Source: Thalassobellus sediminis (GTDB taxonomy: Bacteria > Bacteroidota > Bacteroidia > Flavobacteriales > Flavobacteriaceae). Taken from it: a DNA stretch of 64,000 nt. Positions 8,938-17,760 of this stretch are shown here, piece after piece. Each line of letters opens with the position of its first letter. Positions within the stretch are counted from its first letter, which is position 1. The stretch spans positions 744,001-808,000 of the forward strand of contig NZ_JBISCD010000040.1 of assembly GCF_044386045.1 (NCBI RefSeq). The letters are read 5' to 3'. Below the pieces are notes generated by a model. That model was not told where the DNA came from. It was given only the letters and a program-made list of their open reading frames with translations, and did not search any database. The position numbers and the translations under genes were made by a program.

Positions 8938-9663
8938 ATGAAAGAAAAGAGAGTTGTAGCACTGTTAACGGGTAGGGGAAATAGCACGTTATTAAATAAA
9001 AATATTTTACCTGTTTTTGGTAAACCTCTTTTGTATTATCCAGCCATGGCTGCTAAAACATGTGACTTGATTACAGACTTTTATGTAAGTAGTAACGATG
9101 AAAAAATATTAAAAGCAGCAGAGAATTGTGGTTATAAGCGTATTATTAGACCTGAGGAATATTCTACTCCAACAGCTCAACATAAAGATGTTATACTACA
9201 TGCCTTAGAGATGATGAAAGAAGATGGAATAGAACCTGATATTATAGTTGTTCTTATGGCTAACTCTGGAGTTGTGAAAAAGGAATGGATTGAAGATTCA
9301 ATTATTAATATTTTAGAAAATGAAGACTTATCAGCGTCAGCTCCTGTAAAAATGGACCAAGACCATCATCCTTATAGGGCAAAAAAACTAAGAGAAGATG
9401 GGTGTTTGGACACTTGGTTTGATTTTAATAATGAAGCAGTATCAACTAATAGACAAGACTTACCAGGATGTTATTATTTGTGTCATAATTTTTGGACACT
9501 TAATGTTAATAAATCTATAAAAGCAGAGGGTGGGCAACAGCCTTGGGGATTTATGGGAAATAATGTTAAGCCCATAATAGTTGATGAAGGGTTTGATGTG
9601 CATATTCTAGAAGATATTCAAAGAACAGAAAAATGGATAATGGGAGAAGGAATAAAATATTAG
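8938..9663 (+). CDS. Acylneuraminate cytidylyltransferase-like protein (CMP-sugar synthetase family)
   Basis: The 241-residue protein has the fold-family features of NeuA/KdsB/PseF-type cytidylyltransferases: an N-terminal nucleotide loop followed by KNILPVFGKPLLYYP, and a C-terminal DVHILEDIQRTEKWI segment like the conserved acidic motif of CMP-sialic acid synthetases. The loop itself reads LTGRGNSTLLNKN where the standard motif has ARGGSK, so the sugar may be a less usual one. Expected product is a CMP-activated nine- or eight-carbon sugar acid. No NeuB/PseI/LegI synthase lies in the window, so the acceptor sugar must be made elsewhere or be different. A motif-bearing candidate transferase is at 13713-14759. 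Confidence 0.78.
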   Translation: MKEKRVVALLTGRGNSTLLNKNILPVFGKPLLYYPAMAAKTCDLITDFYVSSNDEKILKAAENCGYKRIIRPEEYSTPTAQHKDVILHALEMMKEDGIEPDIIVVLMANSGVVKKEWIEDSIINILENEDLSASAPVKMDQDHHPYRAKKLREDGCLDTWFDFNNEAVSTNRQDLPGCYYLCHNFWTLNVNKSIKAEGGQQPWGFMGNNVKPIIVDEGFDVHILEDIQRTEKWIMGEGIKY

Positions 9664-9912
9664 ACTTATAGAAATGTTTAAGAGATTCCAAATTAACCTA
9701 TAAGATAAGTAAAGTATTAAAAGTATAGAACTATAAATATTAACAGATTATACCGCTTTAAGGTCAAAATAACTTTAGAAATAAATCTATTATAAATTAG
9801 GTTAAATAAGAATATATAAAACACCAAGATTATTATATAAATCACTAATATAAGTTCTACCAGTTATCTTAGATGTATTATTTGAATACATGAAAGGAAC
9901 AAAATTTATAAA

Positions 9913-11217
9913 ATGAAAAAGACTTTATTTATTTTATTATTTGGAATTATAGGTTTTGCACAAAACCTCGTAATACTACCGATTACTAAACAATCTGTTA
10001 AAGAGATAGATTTAACCTCGACAAAGGAAACTATTATAGTAGCAGAAGGGCAAAGTAATATGGTTGGAACTGATGCTGAAATAGTGCCTTACGATGTTAC
10101 GGTTAATAACAATGTATTAATATGGAACAAAGGAACAAGTAAATGGGATGTATTAGATTCTAGAGCTGATAAAATATATTGGTCGTTTGCCAAAAAGTAT
10201 CAAGAGACATATGGTGGAACTGTTAAGATAATATTAAATGCCAGTGGTGGTATGCCAATAGATGATTGGATACAAGAGGGCTCAACTGACAGGCATCAAG
10301 GCGAAAATAATGGCAGTGATGTTGATTATTTTTATAAACTACAAAAAAGAATTGATTTACTTGAAAGTTTAAATCAGTACGACACAAATGAATACTTCTT
10401 TTTATTTGGAGGACTTATAAAGGGAGTTGGTAGTTATTCTTTATGGCACGCAACAAGTATATGTTTTGAAAATGTTATGACAAGTAAAAATGTCGCTTAC
10501 GTAGATTCAAAAGGATTAATTTCAGTTAGATCAGGAACTGGGGTTAATATTCATTTTGATGGTGCTGATTTACATAAATTTGGTCAAAGATATTTTAAGG
10601 TTTATCAAAATATGAGTATTGGCCAAAACCTGCAAAAACAAAAACACGATGTAATAACAACAAACAATAGTGATTTATGGGATTTTACTGCCGACACATT
10701 TATATTAACAGATGCCGAAGGTTGGAGTTCAATTGTTATTCCTAAACCTGCATTAAATAAAGAATATACAATAGTGAATTTAAGAAGTACTTCATCAGTT
10801 ACATTAACTCCTTCAGAGGGAAAAATTAATAGGATGTCAACTTATATTTTACCACCTAATACTTCTGTAAAAATAAAAGGGATAAGAAATGAAGGAGGAA
10901 GTATTATAGAGAATCAAATTTTATCTATAACTCCTAAAAACTTTGTAGTTGTAGTAGGCTCTAATATTACTCTTTCAAATGCGTATTACAATTCAACCAT
11001 AAGACTTACAGGTAATTCTACAATTACTATTCCCACAGGGTTGTACCCTGATTTTAAAATGCGAGTTGACGTTGTTAGTGGCACATTATCTTTATTAGGA
11101 GCCAAAGGAGTAACATTACAGAAATTAAATGGTTTCAATACAGCTGTAGAGGAAGATTGGATTGAAATATATAGAGCCTTTCCTACCATTGAAACTTATA
11201 GAGCTAAAAAATTATAA
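9913..11217 (+). CDS. Secreted SGNH/GDSL esterase (sialate O-acetylesterase-like) with C-terminal beta-rich modules
   Basis: A 434-residue protein with a signal peptide (about 1-16, ending GFAQ). Residues 38-235 look like an SGNH carbohydrate esterase: GQSNM with the nucleophile S48, SGGMPIDDW (111-119), HQGEN (128-132) and NIHFDGADLHKFG with the likely catalytic H214. The Asp normally three residues before that His is Val (V211), so the triad may be altered. Residues 245-434 hold what look like two beta-rich repeats (YTIVNLRSTSSVTLTP and STITIPTG/LSLLGAKGVTL) of the type seen in phage tail-fibre proteins; that is inference. The gene is preceded by 249 AT-rich bases where I see nothing else. 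Confidence 0.72.
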   Translation: MKKTLFILLFGIIGFAQNLVILPITKQSVKEIDLTSTKETIIVAEGQSNMVGTDAEIVPYDVTVNNNVLIWNKGTSKWDVLDSRADKIYWSFAKKYQETYGGTVKIILNASGGMPIDDWIQEGSTDRHQGENNGSDVDYFYKLQKRIDLLESLNQYDTNEYFFLFGGLIKGVGSYSLWHATSICFENVMTSKNVAYVDSKGLISVRSGTGVNIHFDGADLHKFGQRYFKVYQNMSIGQNLQKQKHDVITTNNSDLWDFTADTFILTDAEGWSSIVIPKPALNKEYTIVNLRSTSSVTLTPSEGKINRMSTYILPPNTSVKIKGIRNEGGSIIENQILSITPKNFVVVVGSNITLSNAYYNSTIRLTGNSTITIPTGLYPDFKMRVDVVSGTLSLLGAKGVTLQKLNGFNTAVEEDWIEIYRAFPTIETYRAKKL

Positions 11218-11219
11218 AA

Positions 11220-11348
11220 ATGAAAAATAATAATATCGCAATGAGACTTGGTTTTATGTGTTTTCCTCAAAACGAAGTTAAATTTAAAAACAATATAGAT
11301 TTATCAACTGAATACATACAAACCTTCATAGGGTCAAATGGTTTTTAA
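11220..11348 (+). CDS. Possible small ORF or gene remnant (42 residues)
   Basis: An ATG two bases after the esterase stop opens a 42-residue frame (begins MKNNNIAMRLGFM, ends FIGSNGF). I do not recognise it; it has no signal peptide or membrane helix. Close spacing to the esterase would allow translation, but it may equally be the stump of a decayed gene, since the next 100 bases before the epimerase hold nothing I can identify. Confidence 0.25.
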   Translation: MKNNNIAMRLGFMCFPQNEVKFKNNIDLSTEYIQTFIGSNGF

Positions 11349-11451
11349 GATTATTTGATTTTAAAAATAACTGTAAACCAGTTAATAATATTAAATTTAC
11401 CATTATTATGCATGTTGTTAAAATTCAATTATTTAGTATCAATTTATTCTT

Positions 11452-12381
11452 ATGAAAGTAATATTAGTGACAGGGGCTGCAGGTTTTATTGGATCTGCAA
11501 TAGCGAAAGTTTTATTAGATATGCATAATAAGGTTGTTACAGTGGATAATTTATCTACAGGTAATAAAGAATGTATTCCAATAGGTTGTGAGTTTATTGA
11601 GGGCGATATTTATGATATTAAAATAATTGAAAAATTAGAAAAATATTCATTTGATTTAATAATTCATATGGCTGGGCAAAGTTCTGGAGAAGTTAGTTTT
11701 GAAGACCCAGTTTACGATCTTCAAACAAATACACAATCTACAATAATGCTATTAAATATAGCCTTAAAAACTGGGTGCAAGGAGTTTATTTATGCGAGTT
11801 CTATGTCTGTTTATGGAGATCATGATAATCCATTTGTAAATGAGAAATCTTCTACAACACCAAAATCATTTTATGCTGTAGGAAAACTGTCTAGCGAGCA
11901 ATATATGAGAATCTATAGTTCTTATGGAATTAAAACAACTGCATTAAGGTTTTTTAATGTTTACGGTGTTGGACAAAACCTTGATAATTTAAAGCAAGGT
12001 ATGGCTAGTATATTTCTTGCTCAAGCACTAACGGATAAACATATTTTTGTTAAAGGATCTAAACATCGGTTTAGAGATTTTGTTTATATAGATGATGTAG
12101 TTAAATCTGTTATGTTATCCATCGAAAGAGAAAAAGGAGAGTTATTTGAGGCATATAATGTATGTAATGGCGAAAAGGTAACTGTAGAATCATTAATTGA
12201 ACATATTAAATCTAACTTACCTTATTCAGTTACTACTGAATATGGCGACGGAACTCCAGGAGATCAAAATGGAATTTTTGGAGATTTTTCAAAGATTAAT
12301 AAACACTTGGGCTGGAAAGGTACTGTTAAGTTTAATGAAGGTATTAAAGAGATGGTTAACTGGAGTAGGAATAAGAAGTAA
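11452..12381 (+). CDS. NAD-dependent sugar epimerase/dehydratase
   Basis: The 309-residue SDR-family protein has the GAAGFIG nucleotide loop (8-14) and a YAVGKLSSEQY segment holding the Tyr-x3-Lys pair. Overall pattern resembles UDP-glucose 4-epimerases and related nucleotide-sugar epimerases. The exact substrate cannot be read from the sequence. It sits within the polysaccharide locus between the secreted esterase and the flippase, so a role in supplying one of the repeat-unit sugars is likely. Confidence 0.88.
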   Translation: MKVILVTGAAGFIGSAIAKVLLDMHNKVVTVDNLSTGNKECIPIGCEFIEGDIYDIKIIEKLEKYSFDLIIHMAGQSSGEVSFEDPVYDLQTNTQSTIMLLNIALKTGCKEFIYASSMSVYGDHDNPFVNEKSSTTPKSFYAVGKLSSEQYMRIYSSYGIKTTALRFFNVYGVGQNLDNLKQGMASIFLAQALTDKHIFVKGSKHRFRDFVYIDDVVKSVMLSIEREKGELFEAYNVCNGEKVTVESLIEHIKSNLPYSVTTEYGDGTPGDQNGIFGDFSKINKHLGWKGTVKFNEGIKEMVNWSRNKK

Positions 12382-12446
12382 ATATCATATTAATTAATGT
12401 GATATAATTTTGTTAAATTTTTTAATTTAAAGAGTAGTAGTTTAAA

Positions 12447-13712
12447 ATGTCCGAAAAATTATTCAAAACTGCTTCAATTTATATTGTAGTTGAATTTTTA
12501 AATAAATCAGTACCTTTTATTTTACTACCCATTTTAACTAGGTATTTAACACCTAGTGAATATGGGTTATTATCCTTGTTTACTGTATATATATATGTCT
12601 TAGTAATATTATGTTCTCTTGGATTATCATCTTCAATTAGTGTTAATTATCATCAACTTCATAAAAGCTCTATTAGCATTTATAATAGCACCTCATTTAT
12701 AATAATTTTACTTACATGGGGAATATTACTATTAATAACAGTCTTTTTTGAAAAGGTTTTAGTTGAATTAACTGGAATACCATTCTTTTGGCTTATTATG
12801 GCCTACCCTATTGTATTGACAACTATTTACTTTTTAAATTACATGAATTTATTGCAAATGAAAATGAAACCAATGAGGTTTTCATTTTTTCAATTAACTA
12901 AATCTTTTTTAGAAGGGGGGCTTTCAGTAGTTTTTGTTGTTATCTTATTAAGATCATGGGTTGGAAGATTGGAAGCGATGCTTATAGTTTCAATAATTTT
13001 CTTTTTTGTAATTATATACTTTATGGTTAAAGACAAACTGCTGCCAAAGAGAATATGTTTTTCAAAAAAATATGCAAAAGATGGTTTGTCTTTTGGCTTA
13101 CCATTAGTGCCTCATCAAATAAGTTATTGGGTTAAAACAGGTTTAGATAGGTATCTGATTGCTTTTTTACTAACCCAACAAGCAGTAGGAATATATTCGG
13201 CTGGTTATCAAGTAGGGTTTTCAATTTTTATTTTGGTTTCTGCTGTAAATCAAGCAATGATACCTTATTTGTATGAAAAATTGAAAAATAAAGATGAAAT
13301 AGATAAGTATAAATTAGTGAGTCTTACTTATAAGTATTTTTTAGTATTAATAGTTTTAGGTATTTTGATGTCTACATTTATACCCAAAATATTGACACTT
13401 TTTTTAGGAAAGAATTATGCTGAAGCAACTGAAATAATACCATATCTTGTTTTTTCTGCGGTAATTCATGGGATGTATTTAATGGTTTTAAACTATATTT
13501 TTTACTTTAAAGAATCTAAAAAATTAGCTCTTATTACTTTCAGTACGGGTTTAATACATGTTTTTTTGAGTTATCAATTTATAAAATTATATGGTATACA
13601 AGGTGCAGCAATAGCTTCACTTTTTTCATATATCATTACGTTTCTATTAACTTGGAGATTAAGTAATAAAGTTTTTCCACTTCCATGGTTTGATAGTTTT
13701 AAAATAAAATAA
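12447..13712 (+). CDS. wzx: Oligosaccharide flippase (Wzx-like)
   Basis: The 421-residue integral membrane protein has about 12 hydrophobic segments and the N-terminal pattern of the polysaccharide transport family (LTRYLTPSEYGLLSLF). Proteins of this type flip lipid-linked repeat units across the inner membrane before polymerisation. Its stop is followed directly by the next glycosyltransferase start. The gene symbol is by role; a second member of the superfamily is at 45324-46781. Confidence 0.88.
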   Translation: MSEKLFKTASIYIVVEFLNKSVPFILLPILTRYLTPSEYGLLSLFTVYIYVLVILCSLGLSSSISVNYHQLHKSSISIYNSTSFIIILLTWGILLLITVFFEKVLVELTGIPFFWLIMAYPIVLTTIYFLNYMNLLQMKMKPMRFSFFQLTKSFLEGGLSVVFVVILLRSWVGRLEAMLIVSIIFFFVIIYFMVKDKLLPKRICFSKKYAKDGLSFGLPLVPHQISYWVKTGLDRYLIAFLLTQQAVGIYSAGYQVGFSIFILVSAVNQAMIPYLYEKLKNKDEIDKYKLVSLTYKYFLVLIVLGILMSTFIPKILTLFLGKNYAEATEIIPYLVFSAVIHGMYLMVLNYIFYFKESKKLALITFSTGLIHVFLSYQFIKLYGIQGAAIASLFSYIITFLLTWRLSNKVFPLPWFDSFKIK

Positions 13713-14759
13713 ATGAAATATATTTTTGTAATTAATAATCCAATAACAGAGTTAATAACCGAAAAAGTTATTAACTCTGATAATAATAAATTTAATAAAA
13801 AAAATACGGTTCTTTTTTCTTATAGAGATTATAAGAGTAAGCTAGGTTTTAAAATAGTTAGAATTCCAATTCTCAAAAAAAAAATATTTTTTTTTAGTAC
13901 TTGGTTGGATATTTATAAAGTAAATAAAACTATTAATTCAATAAATGATGAATATACAGTATTTTTGCCTACAACAGGTTTTGAGACATTTCAATTTTTA
14001 ATTAATCATAAAAATTGTAACTTTTATTGTTATTTAGAGGAAGGATTAGCTAGTTATTATTCAGTAAGCGAAAAGAATAAAACTCACAGTAATTTTATAA
14101 ATAGGCATTCTAATTTTTTTCTAAATAAAATAAAAAGAGTTTATCATTTGTTAAATTTTGGAACGATAATAGTACCATATTCAGATTTTTTCGATGTATC
14201 TAATTCAAAATACGAAGCATCATATTGTTTTTCAAATCATTGTTTTGGAGAGCATCCAAATAAGATAGTATTAAATATTTCATTTAATAAAAATGAAACT
14301 TTAAGTAATTTTGAAACCATATTAGTTTTAGAGTCGTTTGTGGAAACAGGAGTGTTAAAAAAACAGTTGTATTTATCCTTATTGGAATGGTTGTTTAATT
14401 ATTTAGCAAGAAAAGAAAAAAACATAATTTATTATAAATTTCATCCAGATCAAATAAAATCAGGAGTGTCTAAACGAATTATTTTAAATTTATTTGATAA
14501 ATTCAAAAAAAATGAAGGAATAAACTTTGTTGAAATCAATCAATCAATTAAATTAGAAGATATAGCTTTTAATAGTATGGCATCTGAGTTTTACATGGTT
14601 TCAAGTAGTGTTGCTATTTATGCTAATATTTGTGGAAGAAAATCATATTCACTATATAATCAAGTTATAAATTTACAACCAGGAGAAAATTTTAAGAATT
14701 ACACAAATACAATACCTTCAGAATACTTTAATATAGTTAATTTAATAGATGAAAATTAG
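13713..14759 (+). CDS. Putative glycosyltransferase with bacterial sialyltransferase-like motifs
   Basis: I do not recognise this 348-residue protein by overall sequence. Three short motifs stand out in the order used by GT-B bacterial sialyltransferases (families such as GT52 and GT38): an acidic-acidic-Gly motif, E109-E110-G111 in YLEEGLASYY; a His-Pro motif, H244-P245 in YKFHPDQIK; and a serine motif, S297-S299 in YMVSSSVAIY. This fits a CMP-sugar-dependent transferase and the CMP-sugar synthetase-like gene at 8938. No signal peptide or membrane helix is obvious, so it should act on lipid-linked oligosaccharide at the cytoplasmic face. It overlaps the following wzy-like gene by 11 bases. 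Confidence 0.6.
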   Translation: MKYIFVINNPITELITEKVINSDNNKFNKKNTVLFSYRDYKSKLGFKIVRIPILKKKIFFFSTWLDIYKVNKTINSINDEYTVFLPTTGFETFQFLINHKNCNFYCYLEEGLASYYSVSEKNKTHSNFINRHSNFFLNKIKRVYHLLNFGTIIVPYSDFFDVSNSKYEASYCFSNHCFGEHPNKIVLNISFNKNETLSNFETILVLESFVETGVLKKQLYLSLLEWLFNYLARKEKNIIYYKFHPDQIKSGVSKRIILNLFDKFKKNEGINFVEINQSIKLEDIAFNSMASEFYMVSSSVAIYANICGRKSYSLYNQVINLQPGENFKNYTNTIPSEYFNIVNLIDEN

Positions 14760-15939
14760 AGATAAAATTTTAGCAATAATTTTTTTTGGTATTAATATAT
14801 TTGGACTTCCATCTCCATTATTATACACAAACTTTATTTCGATTTTTTTCATTAAAAAATTACTTAAAACAAAGTATTTTATTTTTTCCTGCTCTTTTGT
14901 TTTTACTCTTTTAATATATTTTGCTATACATTTTTATTATGGAGTAGAAATGAATTCTTACCTAAATAGTTTAGCTGTATATATACTGGTATTTATAAAT
15001 GTTTTATTGGCTCACAACTATATAAAGTATTTAGGTAATAGGATAAGTTTATTATTTGATTTTGTTGCTAAAGCAAATTTTATTTTTTTTTTAATTTCAG
15101 CTCTATTTTTATTTTTGGATTTTTCAAAATCTACATGGAGATATTATAATTATTCAGATTTAAGTAATCAAAGTGCAGGAATACCAAGGTTTAAAGGGTT
15201 TCTTTATGAGCCTTCTTATTATGCTCTTATGTTTTCACCTTTATTATTATATTACTTTTATAAGTTTATTTTTGTAGAAAAAAGTTATAAAACTTTCGGC
15301 AACCTTTTATTTGTTGCAATTCCTATTATTTTTACTTGGTCATTTGGTGTTCTTCTTGGAATATTGCTTGCAATAATAATTTTTGTAATTTATTATTCTA
15401 TAAAATATTTTAAGATTAATATTTACTTCTTCATAGTATTTTCTTTGCTTCCTATTGGGGTTATACTATTACTTATCTTTAATACTGAAATCTCACATAG
15501 AATTGTAATGAATTTTAAAGGTGATGATCTTTCCACCAAAGGAAGAACATCTAACGCTTTTGAAATTGCAAATTATTTAATACATGGAAAAAGCCCATTT
15601 TTTGGAATAGGGTTAGGACAGATAAAAGTTTTTGGACAAGAGTATATTCAAAATTACTATGGATATCAAAAGTGGTTTAGGGTTTCAATTCCAAATGCTT
15701 TTGCTGAAACCTTGGCAATATTTGGATATACTGGAGCTTTCATACGTTTGTTTATTCAACTTTTTTTGTTTTTTTACAAAAAATGCTACAATAATATGTT
15801 TAGTTTTACATTGTTTGCTTTTATTTTTATTTATCAATTTACGGGTAGTTTTATCACTTCTACACTTGAGTATATTATTTGGCTTATGGCATTTATGAAT
15901 TTATTTCCAGAATTTAATATTTCTAAAAGGTATGCGTAG
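14749..15939 (+). CDS. Wzy-like O-antigen polymerase (integral membrane protein)
   Basis: The 396-residue protein is almost entirely hydrophobic, with about 10-11 membrane segments and a larger periplasmic loop (about 245-305) containing GKSPFFGIGLGQ, the type of loop seen in O-antigen polymerases and ligases. It would join flipped repeat units in the periplasm. It overlaps the upstream glycosyltransferase by 11 bases and the downstream acetyltransferase by 8. Polymerase versus ligase cannot be decided from sequence; a second candidate is at 18836-20062. Confidence 0.78.
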   Translation: MKIRDKILAIIFFGINIFGLPSPLLYTNFISIFFIKKLLKTKYFIFSCSFVFTLLIYFAIHFYYGVEMNSYLNSLAVYILVFINVLLAHNYIKYLGNRISLLFDFVAKANFIFFLISALFLFLDFSKSTWRYYNYSDLSNQSAGIPRFKGFLYEPSYYALMFSPLLLYYFYKFIFVEKSYKTFGNLLFVAIPIIFTWSFGVLLGILLAIIIFVIYYSIKYFKINIYFFIVFSLLPIGVILLLIFNTEISHRIVMNFKGDDLSTKGRTSNAFEIANYLIHGKSPFFGIGLGQIKVFGQEYIQNYYGYQKWFRVSIPNAFAETLAIFGYTGAFIRLFIQLFLFFYKKCYNNMFSFTLFAFIFIYQFTGSFITSTLEYIIWLMAFMNLFPEFNISKRYA

Positions 15940-16624
15940 ATCTATAAATAAATTAATCTCTAAAATTAAGGGAGAAAAATATATTATAAGCGATGATATT
16001 CCATTGAAATATTTAATCTCTATTATGTATAGAAGATTACTTATGCTAATAAGAGGCTCTTTTACTAGCTGCAAAAAACAAGGTTATTTTTTCAGAGGTT
16101 CTAAAGTGAAAATGTATTGTAAATCGAATATTCAAATAGGAAAAGGAGTTTCAATTGATAGGGGTAGTTATCTTGATGCGTTATCAACTGATGGTATTAT
16201 AATAGGAGACAATAGCTCAATGGGTAAATATACTGTTATTGAATGTAGTGGATCAATAAAAGATATTGGAAAGGGTCTTTTTGTTGGTAACAACGTTAGT
16301 TTAGGAGCAAATGGTTTTTTTGGTTGTGCTGGAGGAATTAGCGTTGGAGATAATTCAATAATGGGAAACTTTGTAAGTTTTCACTCTGAAAACCATATTT
16401 TTTCATCAAGAAAAACACCTATAAGAACTCAAGGAGTTAATAGAGAAGGTATAGTTATAGGGAAAGACTGTTGGATAGGAGCTAAAGTCACGATATTAGA
16501 TGGTGCAGTTATAGAAGATGGTTGTATTATTGCGGCTGGAGCCTTATTAACAAATGGAAAATACGAAGCTTATGGCATTTATGGAGGAATCCCTGCTAAA
16601 TTAATAAAATTTAGAAAAGAATAA
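15932..16624 (+). CDS. Hexapeptide-repeat O-acetyltransferase
   Basis: The 230-residue protein contains left-handed beta-helix hexapeptide repeats from about residue 70 onwards, ending with the typical VIGKDCWIGAKVTILDG and GGIPAKLIKF segments of the maltose/galactoside acetyltransferase group. A His-containing stretch (FHSENHIF) is probably the active site region. It most likely O-acetylates a sugar of the repeat unit using acetyl-CoA. It starts inside the end of the wzy-like gene. Confidence 0.88.
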   Translation: MRRSINKLISKIKGEKYIISDDIPLKYLISIMYRRLLMLIRGSFTSCKKQGYFFRGSKVKMYCKSNIQIGKGVSIDRGSYLDALSTDGIIIGDNSSMGKYTVIECSGSIKDIGKGLFVGNNVSLGANGFFGCAGGISVGDNSIMGNFVSFHSENHIFSSRKTPIRTQGVNREGIVIGKDCWIGAKVTILDGAVIEDGCIIAAGALLTNGKYEAYGIYGGIPAKLIKFRKE

Positions 16625-16655
16625 TTTTTTATTTAACAGGAAAATAAGATAATTT

Positions 16656-17753
16656 ATGAGGATTTTAATGGTAAGTAGAGCAACGCTATTCTTGCAACCA
16701 GGAGGGGATACGATACAAATAACAAAAACAGCCGCATATATAAATAAATTCAAAGGTGTATCAGTAGATGTAAAAACAGTTAATGATAGCATAGATTATT
16801 CTAATTATGATTTATTACACCTTTTTAATATATGTAGGCCATCAGATTTGTTAGGAGTAATAAATAAATCAAAATTGCCTTATGTGATATCAACTATATT
16901 TGTTGATTTTTCAGAAGTTGAGAAAAACCATTTTCAAAAATCTAGGCTTCTTTTAAGTAAGTTATTTAGTCTTAATCAAATGGAATATATAAAAGCCATT
17001 GGACGATTTTTAAAGAAACAAGAAAAGATAACAGATTACAAATACTTTATTTTTGGTCATAAAAAATCAGTGAAATGGATAATTAAAAACGCAGAATTAC
17101 TTTTGCCAAATTCTGAAAGTGAATATAATCGACTATATAAATCTTACGGACTAAAACAAAAATATTATGTTATACCCAATGGTATAGATATTTCAGTTTT
17201 TAAATATGATGATTCAAATAATTCTAAATATAATAAATTTAAAAACAGTATTATTTCTGTAGGTCAAATAACCCCAGTAAAAAACCATTTAAACCTAATA
17301 CAGGCATTAAATAATACTAAGTACAATGTTTATATTATAGGAGCCCCTACTTTAAACGCAACTAAATATTATAATAAATGTCTTGAGACAGCTTCTGACA
17401 ACATTCATTTTATACCGAAATTGAAACAAGAAGAGTTATCTATAATTTATACTAAGGCAAAAGTACACGTTTTAGCAAGTTGGTTTGAAACAACAGGCTT
17501 GGTCTCTTTGGAGGCAGCATATTTAGGATGTAATATAGTTATTACTAACAGAGGCGATCAAATGGAGTATTTTGAAGATTATGCTTTTTATTGTAATCCA
17601 AAAGATATTAGCTCTATTAGATTAGCTGTAGATAGAGCATATTCTGCTAAAACAAATATAGAATATAGGGAAAAGATTTTGGCTGAGTATAATTGGGATA
17701 TTACAGCTCAAAAAACAATAAAAGCATACAAAGAAGTATTAAAAGTTAGTTAA
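16656..17753 (+). CDS. Glycosyltransferase family 4
   Basis: A GT-B fold glycosyltransferase of 365 residues with a Gly-rich N-terminal loop (PGGDTIQI), a C-terminal Rossmann domain starting near SVGQITPVKNH and the E-x7-E type motif ETTGLVSLEA in the donor-binding site. It uses a nucleotide sugar donor to extend the lipid-linked repeat unit; donor and linkage are unknown. It is 31 bases after the acetyltransferase and 7 before the DUF1972 transferase. Confidence 0.9.
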   Translation: MRILMVSRATLFLQPGGDTIQITKTAAYINKFKGVSVDVKTVNDSIDYSNYDLLHLFNICRPSDLLGVINKSKLPYVISTIFVDFSEVEKNHFQKSRLLLSKLFSLNQMEYIKAIGRFLKKQEKITDYKYFIFGHKKSVKWIIKNAELLLPNSESEYNRLYKSYGLKQKYYVIPNGIDISVFKYDDSNNSKYNKFKNSIISVGQITPVKNHLNLIQALNNTKYNVYIIGAPTLNATKYYNKCLETASDNIHFIPKLKQEELSIIYTKAKVHVLASWFETTGLVSLEAAYLGCNIVITNRGDQMEYFEDYAFYCNPKDISSIRLAVDRAYSAKTNIEYREKILAEYNWDITAQKTIKAYKEVLKVS

Positions 17754-17760
17754 TTAAAAT

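Noticed and set aside
9664..9912. The AT-rich 249-base gap before the esterase gene as a possible gene or RNA
   Set aside because: No frame of useful length, no clear promoter box and no stable hairpin was visible.
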